NCBI RefSeq assembly: GCF_002005445.1
Contig: NZ_CP014692.1
Coordinates: forward strand, 620,001 to 684,000
Direction of reading: 5' to 3'
Length of the DNA: 64,000 nucleotides
DNA from: Acetobacter aceti
GTDB lineage: Bacteria; Pseudomonadota; Alphaproteobacteria; Acetobacterales; Acetobacteraceae
Below the pieces are notes generated by a model. It made no database searches. It worked only from the letters and a program-made list of their open reading frames with translations, and was not told where the DNA came from. Both the position numbers and the translations under genes were made by a program. How positions within the stretch are numbered: position 1 is the first letter of the stretch; every line of letters begins with the position of its first letter. Of this stretch, positions 43,277-52,675 are shown piece after piece.

Positions 43277-44011
43277 TCAGGCCGCGCGCATGAGAGCGGG
43301 ACCATGATTTTTGAGCCAGAGTTCGGCTTCGTTCCGGGTGAGACACATCTGATCGACGAGCGCCCAGAAGTGGGCGCTGTGATTATGATGTTTCAGATGC
43401 GCAAGCTCGTGCAGGATGACGTAATCCTGCACAAAAGACGGCGCCATGATGAGACGCCAGTTCAACATGATCCGACCTGCCGTACTGCAGCTTCCCCAGC
43501 GGGAAACCGCATCGCGCATGGCGAATGTCCGGGGAGCAAGGCCGGTGCGTCCGGAGAGTTCCAGCAAGCGCTGGCCCAGATGTTTATAGGCCAGTGTCTG
43601 AAGAAAATCACGAACCCGGCGCGCAAGAAAATCGGCGTCGCCACTGACGTGCAGTGTGTGATCCGCATCGATCCAGACACCCCCTCGTTCCTCCGGTGTG
43701 TGGCGGACGGTGTGTGGCACGCCATTGACGGGGATGAGGCTGCTGGAGGTGAAGCAGATGGCTGCTGGTCGCTGCTGCAGCTGCCGGACGATCCAGTCGT
43801 GATGAGCGTTGAGAAGCGACAGGCCGGTTTGTGGTGGGACACGCGGCGGCAGTGTGACGATTATGCTGTCGCCTGCGCGTGACAGGCGGAGGGACAGACG
43901 TCTTGCTCGCGCCGAACGCCGCCACGTTACCGGAAAAGGGCCGGAAGGAAGCAGGATGCTGTCAGGGAGAGCATCTTCAGGGCTGGTGGGTCGTGGGACC
44001 CGGGGTGTCAT
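43277..44011 (-). CDS. M48/YgjP-type metallopeptidase-like protein
   Basis: A 244-residue protein of the DUF45/YgjP family. The zinc-binding motif is LHELAHLKHHNHSAHFW (HExxH with a further histidine), preceded by the family signature RWGSCSTAGRIMLNWRLI. It is soluble with no signal peptide. Substrate and role are uncharacterised in most members. It is the last gene of a minus-strand operon and overlaps YcgN by ATGA. The stop lies about 60 bases from the tRNA. Confidence 0.88.
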   Translation of the reverse strand: MTPRVPRPTSPEDALPDSILLPSGPFPVTWRRSARARRLSLRLSRAGDSIIVTLPPRVPPQTGLSLLNAHHDWIVRQLQQRPAAICFTSSSLIPVNGVPHTVRHTPEERGGVWIDADHTLHVSGDADFLARRVRDFLQTLAYKHLGQRLLELSGRTGLAPRTFAMRDAVSRWGSCSTAGRIMLNWRLIMAPSFVQDYVILHELAHLKHHNHSAHFWALVDQMCLTRNEAELWLKNHGPALMRAA

Positions 44012-44475
44012 TCTGCTGGCTCATCCGCCGGATCGAGTGCTGGCCACGCGACGACGTAATCTTCAAGATTGCCAGCTTTTCGCTCACTGACGCAGCGATC
44101 ACCCGCAGATGCTCCCGCTTCGCGGACACTGTCCGGGTTTCCTGTGATCAGCGGATGCCATTCAGGAAGTGGCAGGCCATCCGACAGCCGCTTGTAGGCG
44201 CAGGTCGGTGGAAGCCAGTCGATGGTTTCCAGCATGGGAGCCGTCAGGGTGATGCAATCCTGCACTTTGCGGTGACGTCCAGAGTAGTCGATGCAGCGGC
44301 ATGTGTGGGTGTCGAGCAGGCGGCAGGCGACGTTTGTATAGTGGAGACTGCCGTCATCCTCATCGCGCAGCTTGTGCAGACAGCAACGCCCGCAGCCGTC
44401 GCAAAGGGATTCCCACTCCTCGGTGGTCATCTGGTCGAGGGATTTGGTTTCCCAGAAGGGGATGTCGATGGTCAT
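44008..44475 (-). CDS. YcgN-family cysteine-cluster protein
   Basis: A 155-residue protein with the UPF0260/YcgN cysteine pattern: WESLCDGCGRCCLHKLRDED, then NVACRLLDTHTCRC and KVQDC, and CAYKRL. The eight-cysteine cluster probably binds a metal. Family members are often encoded near RNA or cell-division genes and lack an assigned function. ATG 44475 fits family N-termini (IPFWETKSLDQM); the frame is open to 44514. Confidence 0.88.
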   Translation of the reverse strand: MTIDIPFWETKSLDQMTTEEWESLCDGCGRCCLHKLRDEDDGSLHYTNVACRLLDTHTCRCIDYSGRHRKVQDCITLTAPMLETIDWLPPTCAYKRLSDGLPLPEWHPLITGNPDSVREAGASAGDRCVSERKAGNLEDYVVAWPALDPADEPAE

Positions 44476-44563
44476 GACGAAAGATACCCGCAACACGTCG
44501 TCGGGGGAAGACACACGGAGTTCACCGGTGGCTCGGCAGGGCCGCGACTCTGAAACTTGCCGG

Positions 44564-45034
44564 TCAGAGGCCAGCCTGAGGACGCCACAGCATGGCGAAC
44601 GTCATGATGACGGCAAGCAGGGCCGTCGCGACGCTTCCCAGAATCAGTCGCCGGCGAAGAAGTGGCAGCCACAGCAAGGCAACCCGGCGGAACCAGTCTG
44701 CGCCAAGAGAGCGCGCCGTGCGCAGCACATCCGGCTGGGCATTGACCAGAGCGCCGAGGAGCGGGAGCGTCAGAGAGGGGCTGATGAGAAATCCCTGAAT
44801 GACGGACAGGAGCGTGGGGATGGGTTCACGCGGGAATAAAGCTGACGACAGAACGAGCGATGGAAGCCAGAACGCGACGATGATGTCCGGGATCCAGAAG
44901 GCGATCATCAGAAAATACCAGATCCTGGCGCGGGATGTGGCCAGACATAAAGCCGTCATCAACACGGCTGAAATGAAGGTGATGCAGGCGTGCGTCGCGA
45001 TGACGCCTGGGGGGAAATCAGAAAGAGGGATCAT
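44564..45034 (-). CDS. Short ABC-transporter permease-like membrane protein
   Basis: A 156-residue hydrophobic protein with about four membrane helices (ITFISAVLMTALCLATSRA, WIPDIIVAFWLPSLVLS, and two more). The block PSLTLPLLGALVNAQPDVLR, TARSLGADWFRRVALLWLPLL resembles the EAA loop of PotB/PotC-type permeases (A-x-x-LGA ... F-x-x-V-x-LP). Normal permeases have about 270 residues, so this is a reduced version. It starts 12 bases after the binding-protein gene. Together with the degenerate ATPase it suggests an eroded or specialised transporter. Confidence 0.65.
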   Translation of the reverse strand: MIPLSDFPPGVIATHACITFISAVLMTALCLATSRARIWYFLMIAFWIPDIIVAFWLPSLVLSSALFPREPIPTLLSVIQGFLISPSLTLPLLGALVNAQPDVLRTARSLGADWFRRVALLWLPLLRRRLILGSVATALLAVIMTFAMLWRPQAGL

Positions 45035-45046
45035 GTCGTCACCATA

Positions 45047-46120
45047 TCAGTGCTGACTGAGCCACTGGTCGAAGCGGGCTTTGATCGCAGGGAAATTCAT
45101 GCGCCAGAAATCGACATTCAGAGGAAATGCTGGCGGCAATGTTCCTACACGCGGCTGCGCCGAGGCTGGTGCCGAAGTGATCAGTTGCGCATTGAGAGCG
45201 CTCTGCTGCTCGGATGCGGTGGCCCATGTCGCAAGAGCCAGTGCGGACGTCAGGTCTCTGGTCCCGTTGGCGGGGATCACCCAGTCGTAATTGACGCGTA
45301 GAAGAGGAAACCAGAGATTCCTGAATCGCGGAGTCGGCAGGCCGATATTGGCGACCGTCACTTCGCTGGTTGGTGTGACGCTCATTAACGCAGCACCCTT
45401 TGTGAGGATGTGCATGGCTTCAGCGGGTGAAGTCCACCAGACAATATAGGGCCGTAATTGAGCAAGGCGCCTGAAGGCTCGGTCGAGACCGGCGGAGGAC
45501 CCCAGCGTGCTGTAGATGGCGTCAGGCGGAACGCCATCGGCGAGGAGGGCGATTTCCAGCGTGATGCGAGGATCGGCGCGCAGGCCACGTTTGCCCGGAT
45601 GCCGTGCAACGTCCCAGAAATCTCTCCAGGTTGGTGTATCGGAAAAGCGGGAACTGTCCCAGGAAAGAGCATAATCCAGCGAAAGCGCAGGCACGCCACA
45701 GCGGGCAGGATCGGCGTTGCTGCTCTCCGACGCGGTGGCCGGAAACGGCAGAAAGAGACCTTGGGCGCACCCTGTCTCGGCGGCGTCGTCTTCTATGAGC
45801 ACGAGGGACCAGTTCTGCTTGCCTGACCGGAGCTGGCTGTAATTTGCTTCTGTCAGGTCGGTCCAGAGCGTCGTTTTGATCTTCTGATGGGTCAGCTGAG
45901 AAAAAGGTTTCCAGACAACGCCGTTCAGCGTGGCGTTCAGCGAGCCGGCAGGTGTTGCAACGACAAGGGGCCGCAGACCGACACGCCTGACATGGGTGGC
46001 GGCTTCTGCTCTCTGGAAAAAACAGCACATGAAGAGCAGAGTCACCAGTCCGGCCAAAAGGCGGCAGGGCCCTGTGCGGAGCCGGTGCGGCTCACCCGTG
46101 CTCGGTGAAGAAGAAAACAA
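45047..46120 (-). CDS. Periplasmic solute-binding protein (PotD-like)
   Basis: A 357-residue exported protein. The signal peptide is LLAGLVTLLFMCCFFQRAEA, after a 20-residue N-terminal extension. The mature part has the two-lobed layout of polyamine/iron-type binding proteins (LRPLVVATPAGSLNATLNGV, TPTWRDFWDVARHPGKRGL, AALMSVTPTSEVTVAN). The start is a TTG at 46120, with no better in-frame alternative before the signal. The genes downstream (permease) and upstream (ATPase) are spaced 12 and about 34 bases, an operon. The ligand cannot be read from sequence. Confidence 0.7.
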   Translation of the reverse strand: MFSSSPSTGEPHRLRTGPCRLLAGLVTLLFMCCFFQRAEAATHVRRVGLRPLVVATPAGSLNATLNGVVWKPFSQLTHQKIKTTLWTDLTEANYSQLRSGKQNWSLVLIEDDAAETGCAQGLFLPFPATASESSNADPARCGVPALSLDYALSWDSSRFSDTPTWRDFWDVARHPGKRGLRADPRITLEIALLADGVPPDAIYSTLGSSAGLDRAFRRLAQLRPYIVWWTSPAEAMHILTKGAALMSVTPTSEVTVANIGLPTPRFRNLWFPLLRVNYDWVIPANGTRDLTSALALATWATASEQQSALNAQLITSAPASAQPRVGTLPPAFPLNVDFWRMNFPAIKARFDQWLSQH

Positions 46121-46154
46121 ATTACGCCCTTGGGTTGCTTAGACTGCTATCAGA

Positions 46155-47270
46155 CTAGCCTTCTTTGTCCTGTGACGGAAAGACCACAGCAGCCGAAGGC
46201 CCCCAGGCCAGCAGAACTGTCTGTCCGGAAGCGACGCCAGGCGGGAGGGAGCCTGCCGGTCGATGGACAATGACTTCCGTGCTGTCTGCGAGTCGCACCC
46301 GGAGCACAAACAGGTCTCCCAAATTCCGGATCTCACTCAGAGTGGCCGGAAGGCTGCCGTTTGTATCGTCTGCATTGACAGGCCCCCGTGGGAACATCAG
46401 GGCGATCCTGCCAGGCCGGATGCACAGCTCCACGAGATCACCTTCTGACACGTCTCCTTCAGCAAGACCTTCCATCGTGCCGCCACACGCGAGGCGCGTC
46501 TGCACGATGTCATCCTCGACCGTGATGGCCAGCCCGGTAAGACGGTTGGCGTCCGTCATGGCGACGGCGAGGCGTGGGGAGGCAGGGCGTTCCATCAGCT
46601 CGGTGGCCGGGCCGATCTGCAAAAGAGCGCCATCGGCAATGACGCCAATACGATTGGCCGCGGTCAGTGCGTCGGCGCGGTCACGGGTCAGAAGCAGAAA
46701 GCTTGTGTCTCGCGCCCTTCGCAGCCGAAGGATGCGTTGATGGATGTCCGCGCGGGTTTCGCTGTCCAGTCCGGCGAAAATATCTTCCAGAATGATGATG
46801 GCAGGGTCCGTGGCCAGTGCTCTGGCCAGTTGCGCGCGCAGTCGCTCAGAAGCCGTCAGAGATGACGGGAAGGCGTCGGCCTGCTGTTCCAGTCCGAGAA
46901 GCGCCAGAAGCTGGACTGTTTTATGCGCTGCCTGATCCTGCGGTCGCTTCCCTGCCCGAAGGGGAAACGCAAGATTATTCCGAACGGACAGGTGAGCAAA
47001 AAGCGGGTCTCGTGCTCCAACGACAGCAAGGCCACGCTGACCGGCTGGTCGGCGTGAGACATTCTGTCCAAGGAGGGTCAGGTGCGCGTTCCCGGAATGG
47101 CGGTGTCCGCTCAGGATGTCTGAGAGTGTTCCCAGCGCTTCTCCTGAATCATTCAGCATGAGGAGCGCCAGATATTCTCCGGTATGCAGGGTGAAGGAAA
47201 AAGCCGGACTATCCGAAGTGAGGCTGATAGTATCCACTGTCAGTGTGGCTGAATAATTGCGTAATGTCAT
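46155..47270 (-). CDS. PotA-like ABC ATPase with degenerate Walker A
   Basis: A 371-residue protein with the fold order of a polyamine/iron ABC ATPase: nucleotide-binding domain, then a TOBE-like C-terminal domain (VELCIRPGRIALMFP). The P-loop position reads LMLNDSGEALGTLSD instead of G-x-x-G-x-GKST, so the essential lysine is missing. The signature is LTASERLRAQ instead of LSGGQ, while Walker B IIILEDIFAGLD is preserved. It is probably unable to hydrolyse ATP normally. The first gene of the operon; ATG 47270 is chosen over 47288. Confidence 0.75.
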   Translation of the reverse strand: MTLRNYSATLTVDTISLTSDSPAFSFTLHTGEYLALLMLNDSGEALGTLSDILSGHRHSGNAHLTLLGQNVSRRPAGQRGLAVVGARDPLFAHLSVRNNLAFPLRAGKRPQDQAAHKTVQLLALLGLEQQADAFPSSLTASERLRAQLARALATDPAIIILEDIFAGLDSETRADIHQRILRLRRARDTSFLLLTRDRADALTAANRIGVIADGALLQIGPATELMERPASPRLAVAMTDANRLTGLAITVEDDIVQTRLACGGTMEGLAEGDVSEGDLVELCIRPGRIALMFPRGPVNADDTNGSLPATLSEIRNLGDLFVLRVRLADSTEVIVHRPAGSLPPGVASGQTVLLAWGPSAAVVFPSQDKEG

Positions 47271-47374
47271 GGTGACAGGGAACCACAACCTGAGCAGAGA
47301 GTTAAGGTTGTTGTTGATTCCGGACCGCCGGAGACAAGGCTGACATTCCTGTCAGCAAACAGGAGCGAATGATT

Positions 47375-47656
47375 ATGTCTGCAGACAAGATCAAGAAACA
47401 GGCAGCTACTGCAGTTGATGAGGCTTCGACGACAGCGCGCGATGAACTGGAAGCGCTGAAAAGTCAGCTGGAACACTTTCTTAATGCCCATGTCGTTCCG
47501 CCGATTTCAGATGCGGCGAATGCGGCCGTCACCAATGCCCGCGAGATCGCGGAACATCAGAAAACAACGGTTGCGACCAGTGTCAGCGCCAAGCCCTTTC
47601 TTTCCATAGCAATCTCTTTTGTGGCCGGATTTGTCCTCGGACGCCTGTCGCGTTAA
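47375..47656 (+). CDS. DUF883/ElaB-like tail-anchored protein
   Basis: A 93-residue protein with a long amphipathic helix (KKQAATAVDEASTTARDELE, LKSQLEHFLNAHV) and a C-terminal membrane helix ending GFVLGRLSR, as in ElaB/YqjD proteins, which tether to the inner membrane and can bind ribosomes in stationary phase. aggag at 47361-47365 is nine bases before ATG 47375, preferred over the ATG at 47369. The next gene also encodes a small membrane protein of a type that often neighbours it. Confidence 0.75.
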   Translation: MSADKIKKQAATAVDEASTTARDELEALKSQLEHFLNAHVVPPISDAANAAVTNAREIAEHQKTTVATSVSAKPFLSIAISFVAGFVLGRLSR

Positions 47657-47824
47657 TGTTCCGTCTCAGGAACCTGTCGTCACGGTGCCTGAGGTCTGAT
47701 ACAGAGTTTACCTTCTTGTGAAGTGTTCTGCTCCTGCCTCGGTTGCTCTTGGGACGAGGCAGGGCTCATAACAGGACGCCGGTTCATCCTCGATGCCGGC
47801 TTATGTGAGGTAGACGGGGATCCA

Positions 47825-48232
47825 ATGCACTTTTTCGATGTCGGCAAGTCCGCGGCCCAGGCCGAAGTTCAGCTTCTTCAGCAGAAGGCGATGCGGATCG
47901 GACGTCAGGTAGCTTTGCTGCTGGTTGCAGCGCTCCTTGGCTTTTTCTCACTGATTACCGGACATGCGCTGCTCTGGGCCATTTTCCGTTACGAATTCGG
48001 CTTTGGGCCGGTGCTCTCGCCCGCTCTGGTCTTCTTTACCGACGTCTTCCTGGCTCTGGTCTTTGCTTTCTTCGGGCGACGATCCTATTTGTATCCCGCT
48101 GAAGTGGAAGCTCATCTCAATCGTGATCGTCGCTTGAACGAGCTGCGGCAGTCCCTCAATCTGTTGTCATTGGCAACCGTTTTCGCCGGACCGCTGGGCC
48201 GCTTTATTGGTGCGAAATTACGGAGACGGTAA
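47825..48232 (+). CDS. Small membrane protein (phage-holin-superfamily-like)
   Basis: A 135-residue protein with an N-terminal amphipathic helix (SAAQAEVQLLQQKAMRIGRQ), two membrane helices (VALLLVAALLGFFSLITGH and FFTDVFLALVFAFFG) and a basic tail. This is the layout of putative actinobacterial-type holin-superfamily (Holin-X/DUF1469-like) proteins that are chromosomal and not lytic. ATG 47825 fits better than the 34-codon upstream extension. It is paired with the DUF883-like gene and ended by a clear terminator. Confidence 0.6.
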   Translation: MHFFDVGKSAAQAEVQLLQQKAMRIGRQVALLLVAALLGFFSLITGHALLWAIFRYEFGFGPVLSPALVFFTDVFLALVFAFFGRRSYLYPAEVEAHLNRDRRLNELRQSLNLLSLATVFAGPLGRFIGAKLRRR

Positions 48233-48250
48233 CGGATCTTTTTTCTGATG

Positions 48251-48279
48251 AAAGGCGGGCTATGTGGCCCGCTTTTTTT
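48251..48279 (+). terminator. Rho-independent terminator
   Basis: aaaggcgggc and gcccgctttt pair around a short loop, followed by seven T. It begins 18 bases after the stop of the small membrane protein gene. Confidence 0.88.
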
Positions 48280-48448
48280 ATGAAACCGTCTTTTAAAATA
48301 TATATTGAACAATAATTATATCCATATTCCATAAATAGTTAATGTGATGTATTTTTCGAAAAATGACATTCATCTAATTAAATAAAAAAATAATACCATT
48401 GCCTTGACGTTTGTATATGTCGCTATATGCAAATGATATTAACAAACT
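48280..48448. promoter_or_regulatory. AT-rich leader of the acyltransferase gene
   Basis: About 170 bases of very AT-rich DNA. ttgacg (48402-48407) and tatatg (48422-48427, with a 14-base spacer) make a weak promoter candidate. No ORF is seen. Confidence 0.3.
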
Positions 48449-49675
48449 ATGTCTTTATGCGGTGGCCATGCTATGGCGGAAATGATTTTGGAAAGAAAAA
48501 ACGTTCCATCAGTTCAAAAAACAGATGTGGAATTAAAAAAGCAAGCATCGGGTCATTTTCTACCGCGCATTATCCCCGCTTTAACGGGTATTCGTGGAGC
48601 CGCGGCATTGGGGATAGCCGTGCATCATATGCTGCCCCCCATGCTCAAAAGTCTGAATATTCACTCGCTTGACCATTCGGTGATTGTGGAAAACGGCTTT
48701 CGTAGCGTTGATCTTTTCTTTATTCTGTCTGGTTTTATTCTCATGCTAACGCATGGTGACGAGTTCCGGACAGGAAACCTGTTAACGCTAAAAAGATTCT
48801 TTATTCTGCGATTTGTTCGTGTCTATCCTCTTCATATTGTAATAATGTTCCTTATTGTCCCGATTGTTTTATTGTTTCCAGATTTTGTTCATTGGTCTCG
48901 AACTTATAGTTCACCGGAATTTGCCTATAAAGTGCATAATTTTTCGTGGCCGGGGTTTGTGCAGAGTCTCCTGCTTGTGCAGACCTGGACTGTCGTCAAA
49001 CTCGGTGAATGGAATGGCCCTTCGTGGTCTCTCAGCGCCGAAGTTCTGGGTTACCTGCTGTTTCCATGCCTGGCATGGGGACTGCTTTACCTGAAAAAAC
49101 CTGCTGTTTTGCACGGGTTGGCCGGATGTATTCTGGCTGGTGAATGTGTACTGCTTGCAGTGACCCATCATGCCTACAACAACCCCAGCGGAACAATGGG
49201 GGCAGTGCGTATGCTCGGCGGTTTCGGGGCGGGAATGGCGCTGGGTCGCGCCGTTCTTGCCGCCGGGCCGCTGGTGGGGAGGCGCGCAAGCCTTGTGACA
49301 TGGGGGAGCCTCGGCTTTGTTGTCTGCACGCTGGCGTTTCCCGAACTGTCACCTGTAATGGTATTTGGGTTTGCATGGTTGCTGTTCGGTCTGGCGTATC
49401 AGCAGGATGCGGTGGGGCGGTTACTGGGGAGTCGCATTTTTCTGTGGTTGGGAATACTCTCTTTTCCTTTTTACATGGTTCATTTCATCCTGTTCAAGGT
49501 CTTCATGTGGGGCATTGAGCCTGAGATTCTGCATTCAGGGACAGCAGAAATATTGCTGGCGTGGGGATGTCTGTTTCTCATCATGATTTTCTGTACTGTG
49601 TTGCTGCATAAAGGAGTGGAGCGGCCTTCCCATCGCTTGGCGAGACGCTTGGCCGGCCCCCGGATCTCGTCGTAA
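48449..49675 (+). CDS. Acyltransferase 3 family membrane protein
   Basis: A ~400-residue membrane-bound O-acyltransferase (OafA/YrhL type) with about ten membrane helices. The catalytic signature region IPALTGIRGAAALGIAVHHM contains the conserved histidine; FRSVDLFFILSGFILML and RRFV-like ILRFVRVYPLHIV follow, and GPSWSLSAEVLGYLLFP is typical. It transfers acyl groups to exopolysaccharide, LPS or peptidoglycan sugars. Start choices are 48449, 48473 and 48482; none has a strong ribosome site, and 48473 (MAEMILERK) is plausible. The leader is AT-rich relative to the gene body. Confidence 0.88.
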   Translation: MSLCGGHAMAEMILERKNVPSVQKTDVELKKQASGHFLPRIIPALTGIRGAAALGIAVHHMLPPMLKSLNIHSLDHSVIVENGFRSVDLFFILSGFILMLTHGDEFRTGNLLTLKRFFILRFVRVYPLHIVIMFLIVPIVLLFPDFVHWSRTYSSPEFAYKVHNFSWPGFVQSLLLVQTWTVVKLGEWNGPSWSLSAEVLGYLLFPCLAWGLLYLKKPAVLHGLAGCILAGECVLLAVTHHAYNNPSGTMGAVRMLGGFGAGMALGRAVLAAGPLVGRRASLVTWGSLGFVVCTLAFPELSPVMVFGFAWLLFGLAYQQDAVGRLLGSRIFLWLGILSFPFYMVHFILFKVFMWGIEPEILHSGTAEILLAWGCLFLIMIFCTVLLHKGVERPSHRLARRLAGPRISS

Positions 49676-49738
49676 TCCCCACCCGCTGTCCCATGCGGCA
49701 AGGCGGTCTGCTGTGTGCCGGGATGCTGTTCTGCTGAA

Positions 49739-50791
49739 ATGGGCGTGATCAAGATGTGGCGTAAATTTCTGGCCAGGCTAAAACGCACACCCGAAATCAA
49801 AAGACATATAGAGCAGGCCCGTAAAGGATCTGTCACGGCCATGTTTGCTGTGGGCAAAGCCTACCTTCACGGAAAAGAAGACGTGGCGCCTCATGCGGGT
49901 CACGCTGTCTGGTGGATGGAGAGGGCCGCCAGAGGGGGTCATCAAGAGGCCTGTGTACAGGCGGCCCGTCTGGCATGGGACGGCTTCCTGCCGGATGAGC
50001 GGGCTCTGGGACCGGCGGCAAGAACGGCGCCTCGCAAAGACGACGCCCTGATGTTCGCCCGGCTTGGACATCAGCGAGGCGATCCTGAAGCCTCGCTCTT
50101 TCTCGTCTGGCTTCTGGACGCCGTCAAAATGAAGGCGGAGGCAGAGCGCCATGAGGCGTTGCAGGCGGCGGCGGAAAAAGGTTTGCCTCTGGCGCTGGTC
50201 GGACTGGCGGATATCGAAGCACGTTCCGGTGCGTCCGCCGAGCACGTCATGGATCTGCTGTCGATTCCACTCGAGGCAAATCTTGGTATTGCTCACCATA
50301 TGGTTTCAACATGGTACGGGCAGGGGACATTGCTGGCTCAGAATGAACAAAAGGCCCGGCATCATCTGGAGATTGCTGCGGGCGCCGGATACGTTCCGGC
50401 CATGGGGCTCCTTGGAGAGTGTCTGATGGTGGAAAATCATCGTCAGATTGAGGGAGAAGAGCGTGATGAGAACAGGGAGCGGTTGCGTCGTCTGACGCGA
50501 GGCGAGAGTCTGTTGCGCAAGGCTGCGATCAGTAATGGAAGAGCGGCCTGTGTGCTTGGGGATTACTGGTCGCGTATTGCTGAAACGTCCGATATGCAGC
50601 AGTCCATTCAGTGGTACGAGAAATCGGTCTCTCTGGGGTTCGTGGGGGCTTTATTCATGTCAGCACGTCTCGTTCTGGAAGGTCGTTCCGATCACATGAC
50701 GCAGCAGGAAGCGTGGAGCCGGCTGGAGCGGGCAGCCGTGGCCGGTCATGCGGGAGCTAAAGAGATCTTGTCAAAAAGATCATTGTGCTGA
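49739..50791 (+). CDS. Sel1-repeat (TPR-like) protein
   Basis: A ~350-residue soluble protein made of Sel1-like repeats of about 36 residues: [99 protein letters not shown]. Such arrays act as protein-interaction scaffolds. There is no signal peptide. The start is uncertain among 49715, 49739 and 49754; the last (MWRKFLARL) also looks natural. It is close behind the acyltransferase gene and could be co-transcribed with it. Confidence 0.8.
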   Translation: MGVIKMWRKFLARLKRTPEIKRHIEQARKGSVTAMFAVGKAYLHGKEDVAPHAGHAVWWMERAARGGHQEACVQAARLAWDGFLPDERALGPAARTAPRKDDALMFARLGHQRGDPEASLFLVWLLDAVKMKAEAERHEALQAAAEKGLPLALVGLADIEARSGASAEHVMDLLSIPLEANLGIAHHMVSTWYGQGTLLAQNEQKARHHLEIAAGAGYVPAMGLLGECLMVENHRQIEGEERDENRERLRRLTRGESLLRKAAISNGRAACVLGDYWSRIAETSDMQQSIQWYEKSVSLGFVGALFMSARLVLEGRSDHMTQQEAWSRLERAAVAGHAGAKEILSKRSLC

Positions 50792-50906
50792 AAATGCTTT
50801 TTCAGACGTTATCTACACCCTGAATGTCTTCACGGTGACTGAAAGGGCTGTTGTGCTTTCTCAGGCACCTCAAGCCAGATCTCTCTTTGATTCAGGATCA
50901 TACATT

Positions 50907-51380
50907 ATGCAACAGATCCGTCCACCGTGCCCGCCTTTCCTGACCGCAGCCGACGCCGCCAGAAAGGTTCGGCTGGCGGAAGACGCGTGGAACAGTCGTG
51001 ACCCTGAAAAGGTGGCGTTGGCCTACACGGCTGACAGCATCTGGAGGAACCGGATAAATTTTCTGGAAGGACGTGAGAAAATCATCGAATTTCTGGAAAA
51101 GAAATGGAGGCGGGAACAGGAGTATCGTCTGATCAAGGAACTGTGGGCGTTTCACGAAAATCGTATAGCCGTGCGGTTTGTCTATGAGTGGCACGATGAC
51201 CAGCAGAACTGGTTCCGGTCCTATGGCAATGAGTTATGGGAATTTGACGGTTTCGGGTTGATGCAATGGCGTGTCGCCAGCATCAACGACATGCCGATTG
51301 CAGAAAGCAAACGCCGGTTTTTCTGGCCGCAGGGACGCCGTCCCGACGAGCATCCGGGTCTGACGGAACTGGGGCTGTAG
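50907..51380 (+). CDS. DUF1348/NTF2-like protein
   Basis: A 157-residue single-domain protein of the DUF1348 family (SnoaL/NTF2-like fold): [60 protein letters not shown] and [20 protein letters not shown]. The family is abundant in proteobacteria but has no assigned reaction. ATG 50907 matches family N-termini ([16 protein letters not shown]). It is followed within about 120 bases by the ferredoxin reductase gene. Confidence 0.9.
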   Translation: MQQIRPPCPPFLTAADAARKVRLAEDAWNSRDPEKVALAYTADSIWRNRINFLEGREKIIEFLEKKWRREQEYRLIKELWAFHENRIAVRFVYEWHDDQQNWFRSYGNELWEFDGFGLMQWRVASINDMPIAESKRRFFWPQGRRPDEHPGLTELGL

Positions 51381-51499
51381 TTGCACTGCAAGGTGGTGCA
51401 CGGTCTGGTGCTGCGCTTATCGGAAGCGTGAATGTTGCCTCCCGCCGCTGGCTGGCGCACAACGTCCACAGCGATAGTCAGCAGGAGGAACGCGGTCGC

Positions 51500-52522
51500 A
51501 TGTCAGGCGCCACAGTCAGCACGGATGTTGTTATCATTGGCGCGGGTCCAACCGGACTGTTCGCCGCATTTCAGTGCAGCATGCTCAAGATGAGCTGTGT
51601 TCTGGTGGATGCGCTGGATGAGATCGGTGGCCAGTGTGTGGCGCTTTATCCCGAAAAGCCGATTTACGATATTCCCGCCTGCCCGGCGATCGAAGGCGGC
51701 GAACTGATCGAGAAACTGTCCGAGCAGATCGAGCCCTTCTCCATTCCCAGACTGCTCGGGAGGCGGGTCGAGCGACTGACGGGTTCCGCCGGGGATTTTC
51801 GTCTGGAAACCGGCAAGGGTGATGTGATCCATGCGAAAGCCGTGGTCATCGCGGCGGGTGCCGGCGCGTTTGGACCAAACAGGCCCCCGCTTGCAGGGCT
51901 TGAGGATTACGAAACGACGGGTGCGGTGCGTTACAGCGTTCGTCGCAAAGCCGATTTCGAAGGCAGGAGTCTGGTGATCGCGGGAGGCGGTGATTCCGCC
52001 ATCGACTGGGCCCTGTCGCTCTCCCGCGTCGCTCGCAAAATCTATCTGGTTCATCGGCGTGACAAATTTCGCGCTGCTCCGGAGAGCCTGAGTCAGCTTG
52101 AGGAAGCGATTGCCAGCGGTGTGGTGGAAAAGATCACGCCCTATCAGCTCAAAGCGTTGCAGGGGACAGACGGCAAGCTGACAGGTGTGGATGTCGCCAC
52201 GCTGGAAGGGGCAGTGAAAACACTGGAAGCCGAGCATCTGCTGGCCTTCTTCGGACTCGCCACCGATCTCGGGCCGATCGCGCAATGGGGTATCGACCAG
52301 ACGCGCTCGACGATCCCGGTTACGCCGTCATCCTGCCAGACCTCCCTGTCAGGCGTGTACGCCATTGGCGACATTGCCACCTACCCGGGCAAGCTGAAAC
52401 TGATTCTGCAGGGCTTCAGTGAAGCGGCCATGGCGGCGCACGCCATTTACGCCATCGTCCATCCGGATCAGGCGCTTCATTTCGAATACTCAACGAGCAA
52501 GGGTGTGCCCGGCTCTGCCTGA
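51500..52522 (+). CDS. Ferredoxin/flavodoxin-NADP+ reductase, thioredoxin-reductase-like
   Basis: A 340-residue flavoprotein. The FAD-binding motif is VVIIGAGPTGLFAAFQ, the NADP-binding motif is LVIAGGGDSAIDWALSL, and the second FAD contact is GVYAIGDIATYPGKLKLILQ. There is no C-x-x-C pair between the domains, which excludes thioredoxin reductase and fits the YumC-type ferredoxin-NADP+ reductases of Bacillus and alphaproteobacteria. An aggagg site at 51483-51488 fixes the ATG at 51500. It supplies or drains low-potential electrons in the cytoplasm. Confidence 0.9.
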   Translation: MSGATVSTDVVIIGAGPTGLFAAFQCSMLKMSCVLVDALDEIGGQCVALYPEKPIYDIPACPAIEGGELIEKLSEQIEPFSIPRLLGRRVERLTGSAGDFRLETGKGDVIHAKAVVIAAGAGAFGPNRPPLAGLEDYETTGAVRYSVRRKADFEGRSLVIAGGGDSAIDWALSLSRVARKIYLVHRRDKFRAAPESLSQLEEAIASGVVEKITPYQLKALQGTDGKLTGVDVATLEGAVKTLEAEHLLAFFGLATDLGPIAQWGIDQTRSTIPVTPSSCQTSLSGVYAIGDIATYPGKLKLILQGFSEAAMAAHAIYAIVHPDQALHFEYSTSKGVPGSA

Positions 52523-52675
52523 AACAGTCTTTTGCAGTCAGGCGCGGGAGGATTTGCTGAGAAGGAAAGCGTGTTTGCGGGCATTCTTTCTCCGGTAATC
52601 TGTTTCCATCCGGTTATCTGATGCTCTAGTCTTGATATCCGGAAGCGAAACGGGCGGTAATGGGGGCGTGTGACG

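Noticed and set aside
51503..52285. 260-codon minus-strand ORF over the ferredoxin reductase gene
   Set aside because: Shadow of a gene with intact FAD and NADP motifs.
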